Shown here: piece after piece, positions 1 to 11,664 of the stretch
Layout of the letters: each line of letters starts with the position of its first letter
Numbering within the stretch: the stretch's first letter is position 1
Assembly: GCF_004379255.2 (NCBI RefSeq)
Contig: NC_056046.1
Coordinates: forward strand, 248,001 to 312,000
Length of the DNA stretch: 64,000 nucleotides
Direction: 5' to 3'
Source of the DNA: Salvia splendens
Taxonomy: Eukaryota; Streptophyta; Magnoliopsida; Lamiales; Lamiaceae
Translations under genes and position numbers: made by a program
The notes under the pieces: generated by a model
What the model was told of the DNA's origin: nothing
Database searches by the model: none
Seen by the model: the letters and a program-made list of their open reading frames with translations, nothing else

Positions 1-1514
1 AGTCCGCAGCAAATACTTACTTTAAGATCATTGTGCAGCGCATGACCTACAAGGATCTTGCCATCGACCATCTCTGCTACTTTCTTTTGAACAACATTGA
101 AATCTTTAGCTGCAAAGACAACAGAAATGTGAACAAATTTGTAAGTCAAGAGTAAACTAAAGTGGGAATTGCATCATATTGAAAACTAAAAACACGAGAA
201 AAAATATTCTACTAGTGTCGAAACAATACAAAATTTGAAAATTTGATTGCAAAATATAAAATACCTACCCTTTTTCAAGTCACGCGGCCGAATCCCACTT
301 ATTTCAGTACGGAAATCAACAACATATTCCAGTGGGCGTACATACTCGTCATACACAACATTTCCCCATTTGTTTACCTGCCATATACTAGCGTTGATTC
401 AGTAACCAAACGAGTAATGTGTGTCCACATCTTGTCAAGATACGTATGCCAAGTGAAAACACAGGACTAAACTACCAGATACCAAACGATGAATGTAAAT
501 CATCGAACCCAACCCAGAGGATGAGACTCTACAGTGGCAGAGTGCACATGATAGCAATCTGAATCGGTACATGCTTCATGGCATCAGTGTTTGAAATATT
601 CGTTGCACGGTATTAGAAAAGCAGAACAAGGAAAAAAGTACCAGCGTTACTCGTCCAAGAGCACTCTTGTTTCCCAGTGAGCTAACACCAACCATTTCAC
701 AATCCATGGCAACCATATCTGTGAGACTGCCAGGGGTAGTATGAGTATGGAACATGTACGAAACACCATGCAGAAAATCATGAAGAAGCAGGAGAAAACG
801 ATTCCACAAGCCAGCTAATCTAAACAGAAGTTACGAATCATGGTCGATTTCAATAATAATATAATTAGATTCCCAGACTTCTTTATGAACAAACACCACA
901 TTTGTTTTACACTTAGTAGTCGAAATATTAAGTACTAAAATACCAAAACATGCCTTGTTGTTTTCACATTTCAACAGAAACTCAGTTGGTTATTTGTACA
1001 ACATTAAATAACTAGTAGTAACCTCAATTCCACCCAAATATTACCAAACGTCGTCAGCAATGAAATTAACCTGCAGTCAGAGGAAATAGGAATCAACGGA
1101 TTTGGTTTTGGAGCTTGTGGCTCCTCATTCGACCTCTCCTTCCGCTTCCCTATTCATCCCAAAACATAAGTAACTCAAATCTTAACAAAATGTTCCCCTC
1201 ACAAACAGCACCCACATATACAAACACAAGAATAAAGAAATCAAGAAATTAAACCCTACATACAGAAAGCGGATACCTAATATGCTTTTCGACGTTTCTG
1301 TGTTTGACTTATTTGAGTGCTTGGAAAAATTATTCTCGGAGCCATTGATTTTCAGCCTCTGCACGCATTTTATGAGTTAAACAACGATTCGAACTGAATT
1401 CAATTCTATATCATATGCACACGTATAACAAATTCAAAGTACACCGAAAGAGAAGAGTACCTCCTGAAGCTGAGTCCAGTTGGGGTTGAGAATTTTCTTG
1501 AGTTTGGTTGCCAT
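1..1514 (-). CDS. RNA exonuclease 4-like (REXO4/Rex4) DEDDh exonuclease, 3' part missing
   Basis: Seven exons are visible on the minus strand: 1514-1461, 1358-1277, 1149-1071, 726-642, 377-269 and 109-21, preceded by a leader exon; the gene continues past the left window edge. They join in frame to about 166 residues. The ExoIII domain starts with AMDCEMVGV (D80 and E82, first catalytic motif), followed by SALGRV, VYDEYVRP, VDFRTEISGI and LVGHALHNDLK (D164, second acidic motif), the classic REXO4/ISG20 order. In yeast Rex4 acts in rRNA processing; a nuclear RNA 3'-5' exonuclease is the expected role. The N-terminus, with LNPNWTQLQ and a basic KRKER stretch, fits the plant family and a nuclear signal. 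The ATG at 1514 follows a spliced leader. The third DEDD motif lies outside the window, so intactness cannot be judged. Confidence 0.9.
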
Positions 1515-1822
1515 TTCCCCTTCACTTCGACCCTTCTGTTTAAAATTTATCAAATCAACAAACCACATACACCAACAGTTTAGGAAGAAAATTATCTTGA
1601 GAACAACAAGCTTTGCACTATAACAGTGCATTGAATTTTTAAAAATTGCACACCAAAACCGAAAAGGGGGACTTGATCGATTAATCAAACCAAACAAATA
1701 CTACCAAATTTCTGTTGCCCAACAAAATATTCAACATAAAAGAGCAACTGCAAAATACAAATGATGCCCAGAATGTTCCTAAAACACAAAACATCAAAAA
1801 ACTAGTCCAGTTCATCAAACCC

Positions 1823-2110
1823 TAAGATTAAAAATTAGAGCCTAATAGAAATGAAGGTGAGTTGGTGAGGTGACTGACTGTGGAGGCCGGAGCTGAGAGA
1901 CGAGATTACTGCCTTCTTCGAATGCCGGACCGACGGAGACGGAAGCTCCGACGCGGAGCGAGCTCGAGGGTCGGAGGCGGAGTTCAGGACCTGCCGCTGC
2001 TGGCTGCTGGCTGGTGTAATGATGAGGCTCAGATACAGGCGGAGTCGGAGAAAAGGCGCGGGGACCGGCGGGCGGCGGCAGTTCTGGTTTTCTGTCAATT
2101 TCAAAATTCA
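1823..2110 (-). other. Probable 5' leader exon and promoter side of the REXO4-like gene
   Basis: GC-rich minus-strand block upstream of the coding start at 1514. The coding exon is preceded by a good acceptor (TTTAAACAG) near 1537, so an untranslated first exon is required. A donor of the form GTTTGA near 1822 is the best candidate but is weak. Open frames on both strands here (1835-2128) look like composition effects and match no family I recognise. Confidence 0.45.
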
Positions 2111-2465
2111 GTTGTGCAATTTGATTGAGTTCTTCTGTTCTTGCCTAAGCCCTAAACCCTAAAGCGAGAACTGGGTATAATTATCTTCTGTTCTAAATTT
2201 GTAGTATGTTTATGCATCCATTAATAAAAGAAGAGATAAATTTGAATAAAATATTTAAATGCATAAATATTGATGATTAATTATCTTATGCGCCATTTAA
2301 GTTTTCATAGATATGAGGAGGTAGCGTCCGACGATGAGGCTAAGCAACAATCCTGAAATGGAGGACAAGAAAAGGTCGGAGGAGGAGGAGGAGGTAACAA
2401 CGGTGGAGGCTAAGTGAAGGATGGGGATGCTCTGCCGAAAAATGGTAGCAAATGTGAATCAGTTA

Positions 2466-3397
2466 CTCCCTCCGTCCGGCAATAGCAGTCCCATTTCTCT
2501 ATGGCACGAGTTTTAAGAAACTAGTTGATTATAATAATAGTCGTGTGTTAATTGAATTTGGAACCAACTTATTTAATTTATATATTCAACTTTTATTACT
2601 TTAATTACAATTGTAGTATTCTGATTTTTTTTGTATTACTTTAATTACAATTGCAGCCCCATTCAAATCAATTTCTAATCAAATTCATAAGAACAGATTT
2701 AACGAGATCCACACTCCAATTCAAATTCAACTAAATTGCAGTATAATCTGGAGAATAAACCAAGAACAAAACCAATTTCTCAATTTCGTCAAATTCAACT
2801 AAATTTAACGAGAACCACACTCCAATTCAAATTCAACAAAACCAATTCAAATTCAACTAAATTGCAGATTTAACGATACCGAATTGAAGCAAAAAGTAAA
2901 TCAAATTCATAAGAGCAGAAGAAGAAGAGGAAGACAGTGAGGCGGCGGCGGGCGATTAGGGTTTGATAGGAGATGGTGGAGGCGGCGGACAATTTGGAGG
3001 CGGTGGAAATGACAGGCGAGGAGGCGATGGAGACAACGAGCGAGAAGGAGGCGGTGGTGGCGACGGAACAAGTAGGGGCGGTGGAGGCGATGGTGGCGAC
3101 GGAGCGAGAAGGAGGCTGTGGGCGAGAAGGAGCAATGGAGGCGGCGGGCGATTAGGGTTCCCGAGAGAGAGTGTGTGAGAATGGGGGAGAGAGACTGAAT
3201 TTCTCAATTGTGCGAGGCGGAGTGTTCAGTGTAGAAAATTAGGGAATTGATTTGGGGTTTTTTTTATGGCAGTTTTGAAATTTATGTGGATAAGTAGGGG
3301 TGGTTATTGTTTCCAAATATGGCAAGTAGAACCGGGACTCCTATTCCCGGACATCCCAAAACGGAAAAACGGGACTGCTATTGCTGGACGGAGGGAG
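2466..3397. mobile_element. Long mariner/Stowaway-like non-autonomous element (932 bp)
   Basis: Terminal inverted repeats start CTCCCTCCGTCCGGCAATAG on the left and CTCCCTCCGTCCAGCAATAG read inward from the right, with homology continuing through CAGTCCC. The element is flanked by TA on both sides (2464-2465 and 3398-3399), the mariner target duplication. It has no transposase frame. The middle (about 2935-3180) is very GC-rich and purine-biased (GGCGGC/GGAGGC), unlike its AT-rich flanks, and contains GGCGATTAGGGTT twice (near 2950 and 3150). It is much longer than the other members of the family in this window (77-284 bp). Confidence 0.85.
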
Positions 3398-3410
3398 TAT
3401 TTGCTATAAA

Positions 3411-3645
3411 TAGGGGTGGGTCGGTACGGCGTGCCATACGGCCTACCGTACCGGAAAGTACGGTATGACAAAATTCAATACCAATACCGATACCGTATCG
3501 AATTTTCGGTATACCGAAATTCCGGTATACCGGAAATTCGGTATGATATTTTTTGATATCGTTACCATACCGTTATTACGGTATACCGTACCGTGTTTCG
3601 GTATACCGTAATAACTGTATGGTAACGGTAACGGTATACCGAAAA
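3411..3645. mobile_element. hAT-like element terminus with palindromic subterminal repeats
   Basis: Starts TAGGGGTGGGTCGGTACGG, the usual form of plant hAT ends, and is followed by many copies of CGGTATACCG and partial versions that pair with each other. Such subterminal arrays bind hAT transposases. No matching second terminus is seen downstream, so this is a truncated or solo end. It begins 14 bp after the mariner-like element ends. Confidence 0.55.
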
Positions 3646-4520
3646 ATAATTGGTTTCTTGATTTGTTCATTTACTAATTGGTTTCTCGATTGTTCATTAT
3701 TTTTTGCTATCGGTAATTCGTCCATCACTCTATTCAATTTTATATTTTGGTTAGCATGTTATCAAGTATCAAATTATATTTGTTGTTGCAGATAATGTTG
3801 ATCTTTAAGTATCTTTTAATATATATTTATGGATTATTTTGATTACATATATTCAGAATTTTATCCCATAATCATGGTTAATGATAAAATGAAGGTACTT
3901 ATTGATTATTTTTGGCTATTTAGACCAATAGTAGTAATAATTGGTCTTATAAATAAAATCTCCAAATAGATTTACAAGTGTAATGAAATAAAGATTCAAT
4001 TTTTTCCCCTAGACTTTAATTTCAATCTATCATTATAAACATGCATACAAATTCTCAAAAATATTAACAAGGCACGGTCTTCCTTTGATTTGAATAAATT
4101 TTTAAAATACTAGCAAATAATATTTTTTTAATGTGAAAATACTAAAATTCAACATATATCAAAATTTGGCTCATTTGTTGGTTATGATGAGTATATTTTA
4201 AAGTTAAGGGTTTAGGATTTAGGTTTCAAGGTTTAGGTTTTTAGTGTATAGGGTCGCTATATTGCAATGAAATGAATCTCGACTAGAAAGTGTCTCACCA
4301 GTGCAATATTAAATTATTGCAACGTAAACTTGCTCCTACAGTTATAACTCAACGGTTAATTCATATTTTCACAGATTTAAAATGCTTTTTAATTTTAAGT
4401 CTGATATTTAAATGTCAAGACAGTTTATTAAAATGTCAACACAAATATGTGTTGAAATTTTAATGTGATCGTATTGACATTTTTAAGAAAATGTAGCATT
4501 TAAACACACTCTTATGTCTA
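3646..4520. other. AT-rich gene-free DNA with two dispersed repeat pieces
   Basis: No supported gene. About 4150-4290 holds a copy, in opposite orientation, of the repeat at about 25445-25580, including the run TTTAGGATTTAGGTTTC. About 4410-4500 contains ATGTCAACAC and its complement around a fold-back point, related to the element at 45237-45506. Confidence 0.6.
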
Positions 4521-5614
4521 TGTGGGGTTAATGTGATTGAAAAAGTATAATCCATTTTTTTACTATCTCTTTGTCTATAAATATAACTTCCATCCACTTC
4601 AAATTCTTTTACTTCACAACAAAGAGCTACCATCAAGATTTCCGACCCCTCTTCATCCTCTTCAAATTTTCCTTCCAATTCTTGTTCTTGCAACCATTGA
4701 AGTTTATTTTTCAAGAGTCTCCGACGAATCGCATCGTTCATTGTTTCTACCGATTCATTTTTGTCAAAGAAGGTATATTTGCTCACTTTTCCTCATTCCT
4801 TTCGTTTGAACCATGTTCTTGAATCCTACATGCATGTAGTGGGTGTATGAATCATAGATCGCAAAGTTAATCGGTGGGAAAGTGAGTTTGCTTGAGAACT
4901 TTGATAGTTATGCGATTTTTGATTGAGTTGTGTGAAGTTTGATTTGAATCATTGGTGAATGATCTAAGTTTATGTGCAAACATGTTTAAGAGAGTCTTAT
5001 CAAGCATAATTGTGTGTTATAAGCATGAGAATTTGTGTTTTGATGATTAGGAAAGAAACCCTAATTTCGAAATTTTGAGTCTGAAATCTGTGACGTTCGA
5101 ACAGTATTTCCTGATGTGTGATTGACCTATCAAATGGTCGAATTTTGATATAAAAATTTTGAATGATTGATGAGAAAGTGGGGAGATTGATTGTCTGGCC
5201 AGACTTTGAAATGTTTTGTGTTCTCGTGATATTTCTTAACTACATATAAAACTCGAGATCACTGGTATGGATGACATAACTGTTTGTTATGAAAATGTTT
5301 TCGGCATGAGCCCATTGAGTACAACAAGTACTCAGCCCTGCATGTGTTTTCCCTATGTGCAGGTTGAGCGGGATGTTGCGGTGGATGTTGAGTCGGCATA
5401 GGGAATATGGATGCGTTGTGTCTTCATACATAGGCGTCATCCTTAACTCTCTTTGAAACCTTATTTCCGCTGCTATATTTTTGAACTAAAATATTATTCT
5501 TTAAGCTAATTGAGCATTTCTTATGAACTGTTATCCTTAAATGCTATTCTTAATGTTTGTCCCTTGGTCACGATCGCCTCGTTTGTAACACCCCTGGGGT
5601 GGGCGGGCGTGACA
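4521..5614 (+). mobile_element. Candidate solo LTR (possibly Gypsy-type)
   Basis: The right edge GGGCGGGCGTGACA, read from the other strand as TGTCACGCCCGCCCACCCC, looks like a plant LTR boundary. A TATA box (CTATAAATA, about 4575) and an internal TACTCAGCCCTGCATGTG block resemble plant LTRs I have seen. Left edge candidates are TG at 4521 or 4523. The five bases before 4523 (CTATG) match those after 5614 (CTGTG) at four of five positions, so the target duplication is imperfect. No polyprotein is present. The left boundary is tentative. Confidence 0.35.
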
Positions 5615-6195
5615 CTGTGTTTAGCCTAATGGTAAATGTATTTTAAATTTATTGTGTTCTATAATAGTGTATTTATATTTTACTATTTTTTATTTGATTA
5701 AAATTAAATATAAAATTTCTAAATTCTTTTTTTAAAATTAAGTAATGCACGCTTTTCATTTAGTAATTTAGGTTATTTTTTAATTTAGTAATTTAGTTTA
5801 GTAATGTAGTTTTTTTAAAAAATTTGTGGTGTTTCATATAATATATTTGGATATTTTAGTAATTAAAAATAAAAAATAATAATATTAAAAATTAAAAGCA
5901 AATTGAGTTTAATTGACAGGACACCCATTATAGAAAAGAAGGGGTATGCTGACGTGGCAACCATTAGGTTCCCACTAGGCTTCCACTAAGACATCTGCTT
6001 TGGATGCATAGATAGATAGATGAAATAATAATAAAAATAATAATAGTGGAAGAAATAAGAATAATGCCTTGGAAAGATAATGATGCCCAAAGTATGACGT
6101 AACATCCTCTATGAACATACGTACACAAGGAATCCATAAAAGGTAAAACATTAACCATCATTATAAACATCAAGGGAGATTATAATTTACTTCTG
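5615..6195. other. Intergenic, probable promoter region of the RING gene
   Basis: AT-rich sequence without a supported gene. The last 200 bp before the first leader exon probably hold the promoter of the RING-H2 gene; no clear TATA box could be assigned. Confidence 0.4.
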
Positions 6196-8653
6196 ATTTT
6201 TCATTAAAACTCCCTTTCTCTCCAAATTGCAGGAAACCCATCTTTCGTTCAGATCCGTAATCTTTATCCTCTCTTCACCCCTTCAATTTGGTTAGTTTTT
6301 TTGGGTAATTATGATCAACAATTGAAATAATATTTCAAAATACAGTTTTTTCATCTTTCCGATAATCTCCCGACTTCAGTTTTGTACGCACTTATACATA
6401 TATGCAAATACATACATTTTGCTATTAAGGGCATAGTCTTGGTCAATTTTGATTGAATTGCAGTTTTGATGATCATTAATCACTGCTCATGCATGTTTCT
6501 TGATTAGGGTTTTCGCCCCCTTTTCTTGTTTTGCTCTTTGCAGGAGTTGTAAGTTGCTATTTAATTGATTTATTGTGGCTATCAAAGATTGGAGCTTTTG
6601 GGGCTTTTACATGATAAAAGGTTAGTTTTTTTAATTTCTGTTTTACATTTTATGTTTTTTTTAAAAACATTTTAAGTGTTTTTTTAGCTTAGATGATGGT
6701 ACTTGGATCTTCATCACCTGTTTCATATATGTCCCTGTATTGATTAATTATGTGGTTTTGGTTACAATGTGGTTATCTTTTATAGCATGCTCCATTTTTA
6801 GTGGAAATGAAGAGGATTGACTGAAGATATGAAATGTAGATGCACAAATTATTTCCACACCGATTAGCTGTTTTCTTGTTCTTTCCAAGCAGTATTTGGT
6901 TTATCGAAAGGATTGTACTAGGACTTCAATGATTCTACCAGACTTGGTACATTGATGAAAATCTGGACTTGCTGAGACCGTTATATCAATGTACCTGTAT
7001 CTTAGTATACATAAGGGCTTTGTGGCTGGGTCCCTCAGTTTCCATGACACCATTTTAAGCACATCTACTTTCACCCTCGATTTTAAGACATCCAGATCTT
7101 ATGCCGTGTAAATGAAGATGTTAAAAATATATTTTTGGGATTTCTTGTCGTGTTAGCTTATTTCTGTCAAATCTACTTCAGAAGGAGGACGTGTGGAATA
7201 ATTTTGCCATTGAAAATTTGAAATATAGATTGGTCATTATTTTGTGTATGTAAATTTGGAAATTGATATGGCGGTAGATATGAATAATAGTACTTGTGTG
7301 TATGAAACAAGAGATTAACACTTAATACTTGGATTGGGAAACAAACCGGAAAACCAAAAACGTAGAAGGTTCCCTAAGGAAAAATTCCTTGCCCAAAATT
7401 ATAGCTGAATCAAAATTTATTCTTCCTGAACCAATCTAATGTATTTCCAGTATTTTTATGATATACCTTTGGGTCTGGAGACAATCGAATACGAGACTAG
7501 CCCAAAAAGAAACTTCAATACATAAATGAATAAAACAACTTTAACTAATTCCTTCCACCCCCTATATCGAACAATTTGTGATTTCGTATCATATGGTAAC
7601 TGGTCTTTTTGACAGATATAGGAGTTTAATCTAGGGTTATGAGCTAAAAGAAGTGAACACGACAAACTCATATATATTAGAAGCTGTTTCATTAAATTTT
7701 TTAGATGGTTTCCAAATGTGAAAACTTCAAATTAAAGTGGAAAAGTTCAGTATTTTGGGGTGAAAAATGTATTCAGTGGCACACATTCGTTCAGTAATTT
7801 AGGCTTTTGTTTATTGCTTGATAGTTGATTCCGATTGAAAATTTTCTATTTGTCAAATCTAGTTATTAATGTGCCAGCTCAGACATGTTATTAATACCTT
7901 AAAAGCAAATTAATCTTTTCCTGTGCTCAATATTAACATATAATCGTTAATGTTGTTATCACTAACCATCTTCAGCCTGTAAATGAACACATGCTACATA
8001 TATACATACATGCTTATGTTTGTGTGTCTTGTCAGAGCTTGAAATTGAGTACTTACTTTCTTGGTTTTCTGTTGAATAATATCCCAGGGTAAAAATTGCT
8101 GTCTAATCTGTTCCTTTTCCCATCTTTTCTATTAGTATTATTTACCTTAAACACTAAAATTTAACTATTTTCTAACCAAATCCTCTGATTGGTAAATTCA
8201 TGAATATACTTTAAAGTATGGATTTTAACATTGATATTTACTCTGGTTCTCTTTTGTTCTTAATGCTATCTTCGACTAGAAAATAAACTTTATGCAGTTT
8301 CACCTCTATATATCCGTTTCCTAATGGTATCCTTTTCTTCCCCTTTATGTCTCAGTTTGTCGGTTTATTTTACCTGCTGTTTGGTGGATAAAGTTGCTTT
8401 CTTTTTTCTTTTCTATATTAGCTGCACTGAATAGGTTTTACTTTTTCTATGAGACAATGCTGATCGAAATAAAGACTCCAATAAACTAATTTGTACATAC
8501 TATTGTAACTCAAAGTCGTCTGATTAGAACCTTTTTGCTATGCTTGGTCTCTTGTCAATTACTGAATAAACTGATGGTAAAACTAAAGATATGTCAGAAC
8601 GACCATGCTTATATGTATTGTTGTATCTGTTTTGTATAGGCACCTGAGTGGAC
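6196..8653 (+). other. Spliced 5' leader of the RING-H2 gene
   Basis: Leader exons inferred at about 6196-6290 (ends CAATTTG before GTTAGT), 6544-6620 (after TTGCAG, ends AAAAG before GTTAGT) and 8640-8653 (after GTATAG). A 253-bp and a roughly 2-kb intron separate them. If spliced this way, the mature leader has an upstream reading frame across the last junction: ATG at 6611 gives Met-Ile-Lys-Gly-Thr-stop, the stop lying 8 bp before the main ATG. The large second intron holds no recognised gene; small frames inside it are noise. Confidence 0.55.
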
Positions 8654-10871
8654 ATGGGGCATCGGAATATTCAGTTCATGAGACATATGATTGATCTAGA
8701 AAACGATCAAGGCCCCGGCCAGCAACCCCCTGATCCTTACATCTTTTATCCCAGTGTCCCGAACTTCCCTCAGACTAACCTTCAGCCGGTTGTTCCTGCT
8801 CCAGGAAGCCAGTGTAATTTCAACATTCATCCGATGCCAGATTGTCATGATAATACTGTCTTCTATGGTATGCCACCATACAATGGCGTCCCACCTCAAT
8901 ATAATCCATTTTTGGCACCGCCGTCTGGAAGAAGAGATTTTCCTGTACAAGTAAATCATGGGGCTCCCGATCAATTTCCGTTGTCAACAACTCACGGGAT
9001 TGTTGGTATTCCTACAGACAGCTACTGCAGAAACATGCCCTGCTCAGATGGCGTCCGTGGGGTTCCTAATTATTACCGTCAAAATGCTTCAGCTGGCCCT
9101 AGTTCTTCGGTTACCCCTATAATTGCTAGGCCACCTGAGCCTGATATTACTCGGGCTAACACGGCCAGTTATGTGCCACTTGAATATGGTGGGAATAATG
9201 TGAGTATGGTAGGAGTGCAGTCTGTCCAGGCTCATAATGCTAATCGTGTGATCCATGGAAACTATATCGCGCCACCCGTTCCATTGCCTGGCAACCCTTG
9301 GTTGGATAGCAATTTTCATCCGAACAACGGTAATACTGCCTGGCCACATTCTTGTAATTTACCATATGGACTTGGTAATTGTGTAGCTCTTACGTTATAA
9401 CATGTATGTAGCATTGTATCTCTCATTTATTATATTTTTCAGTGTTTTCCTCTATATCATGTGTCTCACTCTATTTTATTCTTACGCCTTTGTATCTCTA
9501 TCCGTTTCTCTTGACGTATCAGCTAGTGCGAATGGAGTGTGTGTTGAAGCCGGTGTACAAGGTTATCCGTTAAGAACCATTAACAGAGCTCCAGCTGGCT
9601 TTATGCATCCTCCATATGCTCCAGGTCATCCTAGCCAACACCATCCAACTCAACCGTTGCAACTGCTCACTGTTAATCGCCCATCAAATAGGATCCCCAC
9701 GAATAGTTCGTTGAATACAGGCATAATTCCTACTCTAGATGTAGCAGATGTTGGGCCTACATTTCTGGCGCCTGTTCCACCCACAGGTTTTCGGTTGTAC
9801 AGGCCTCACCGAAGAGAAATCATAATTGATCCAAACATCAGACATCGCAACCTTCCTCATTTAAGAGTTTTACCTGAAGATGTAACTTTTTTTATCCCCC
9901 TTTCCACTTCAGCTCTCGTTTTCAAGATGTACTTGTTGGTCATAAGATGTGCTCGTGAGATATACACACTGTGAAGTTATGGTGATTGTTAACCTTTCCT
10001 GTTTGCGATCATGTTTAGGAAGTTGCGCTGCTTGAGATTTCTGGCCATCATGAAATTGGAGCTACCGTTGATCAGCACCGAGATCTACGTTTGGATATAG
10101 ATCACATGTCTTATGAGGTAATTGGAGAGTTTAAATTCCCCCCCCCCCCCAGTTAGGCATATCTGATTCTCTAATTGGGTTCTAAGTTTAAAGTTTTCGA
10201 ATTTGACATCGTATTTGCAGGAACTTCTTGCATTGGGAGAACAGATGGGCAGTGTTGGCACTGGATTATCGCAGGAATTCGTTCAAAATAATTTGAAAGT
10301 ACGAACTTTTAAACTGCCCCCAACTCGTGTCGAGCTTGAAGTGACAAATGATCTGCAAAGAACTAACTTTTGTGTTGTATGCCAGGTATATTTTACAACT
10401 GTCTGATGAGTTGAAACTGTATTTACTATGCCAAGTTAATTGATGTGTTTCTTTTCGGCCTGGGATTTAGGAAAGTGATGTTTAGTGAGTTAGGGAGAGA
10501 GACTAAAGTAGATAAGTAAAAAGAGATTAAAAAGGGATGATTTTTGCAAAAGAGGAAATGTCCTCTTAAGGAATAAGAAATGCTATGATTTTACAATCAA
10601 CGCACGTATTCTTGTATCCTAATTTATTTCAATAAGTCCATATTGCTACTAGCATGGATGTTTCAATGATCTTGATTTGATTAGTGAAATATGATCATCT
10701 GCCATTGTGACGACTGATTCGGGTTCTCTATCTTAGAGTGATTATGAACCTGAACAAAAGATCGGAACCCTCGGATGCGGCCATGAATACCACAGTGACT
10801 GCATCAAGAAGTGGTTGCTGGTGAAGAATAGTTGCCCGGTATGCAAATCCCCAGCTCTGAGAGCCGACTGA
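8654..10871 (+). CDS. RING-H2 E3 ubiquitin-protein ligase, TEAR1/ZFP1-like
   Basis: Five coding exons: 8654-9374, 9523-9881, 10019-10117, 10221-10385 and 10737-10871, giving 492 residues. The N-terminus MGHRNIQFMRHMIDLE is characteristic of a plant RING subfamily (Arabidopsis At1g53190/TEAR1-like, rice ZFP1-like). A long Pro/Asn/Gly-rich disordered middle follows, then LDIDHMSYEELLALGEQMG, then a C-terminal C3H2C3 RING with Cys444, Cys447, Cys462, His464, His467, Cys470, Cys481 and Cys484 all present, and Trp474 at the E2-contact position. Expected role: transfer of ubiquitin from an E2 to nuclear targets. TEAR1 itself destabilises TIE1-type repressors. Intron 3 has a run of 13 C at 10138-10150. 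The first in-frame ATG after the GTATAG acceptor is chosen. Family certain; orthology to TEAR1 is inferred. Confidence 0.9.
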
Positions 10872-11664
10872 CTGACGTTGGCCCGAAAGTTTGAACCTCT
10901 TGCATTTAAAACTCTTGGTAATTATTCTATAATCAAGACTTACTTGATTCATGTATTTTTGTATATACATGCAAAAATATGACTCCCCCAAATTGTATAG
11001 ACCCATTTGTTTGCTGTGGTTATTCATGAAATGCAGTGTTTAAATTGTACTATAATTTTAATTTGCCATGTTTTGAACTTGTTTAAAATTAGAATTACAA
11101 AGTACTACCTCCCGTCCCAACTTAATATACATTTGTATTCCTTTTTGGGTTTGGGATGTCCCAAGTTATATAGAGTTTGGATTTTGACGTGACCTCGTAA
11201 CTTACCAAAATTTTCAATTTAACATTGAAGTAATCGTTGTACCCATTTTTTTATCATCATCTATTATATGCGGAAAATATAGACAAAATCTATATTTATA
11301 ACTAAAATTAACACCTGAACAAATGATTTACAACAAAAAAAATTGCACTTTTACTTCGCAGTCTTGGAGTGACCAATATCGATAAATCCATTACTAAAAC
11401 GTGCTTGTAAATTCGCTGCAGCAGTTCTTCAATTAGAAAAATTGGCCTATAATCTTTCACCTAATTTAGTTTCATAATATTAGTACTTCCTAATCCAATC
11501 AATAATAGTAGCATCAAATAGATTAAAAGAAAAAAAAAATCAATTTAACAGGCACGTGTCGAAAGCAGTAGTAGTCGTCTCCAGTCTAACTGATCCACAC
11601 GCATGAAATTCCTAATTTGAGCATTTTCCCATACACTTCCTCTGCTATCTTTCACTAACCAACA
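10872..11664. other. Spacer between the RING gene and the homogentisate dioxygenase gene
   Basis: Contains the RING gene 3' UTR (roughly to 11050), then one end of a mariner-type MITE (CTCCCGTCCCAACTTA from about 11108), then AT-rich DNA and the promoter and 5' UTR of the next gene. No further coding signal. Confidence 0.5.

Noticed and set aside
2956..3207. Overlapping open frames of 60-83 codons on both strands in a Gly/Pro-rich stretch
   Set aside because: Low-complexity translations caused by GGCGGC/GGAGGC repeats inside the mariner-like element; no family match and open on both strands.
4460..4822. Frames of 83-108 codons on both strands
   Set aside because: AT-rich chance frames within the candidate LTR; no homology recognised.
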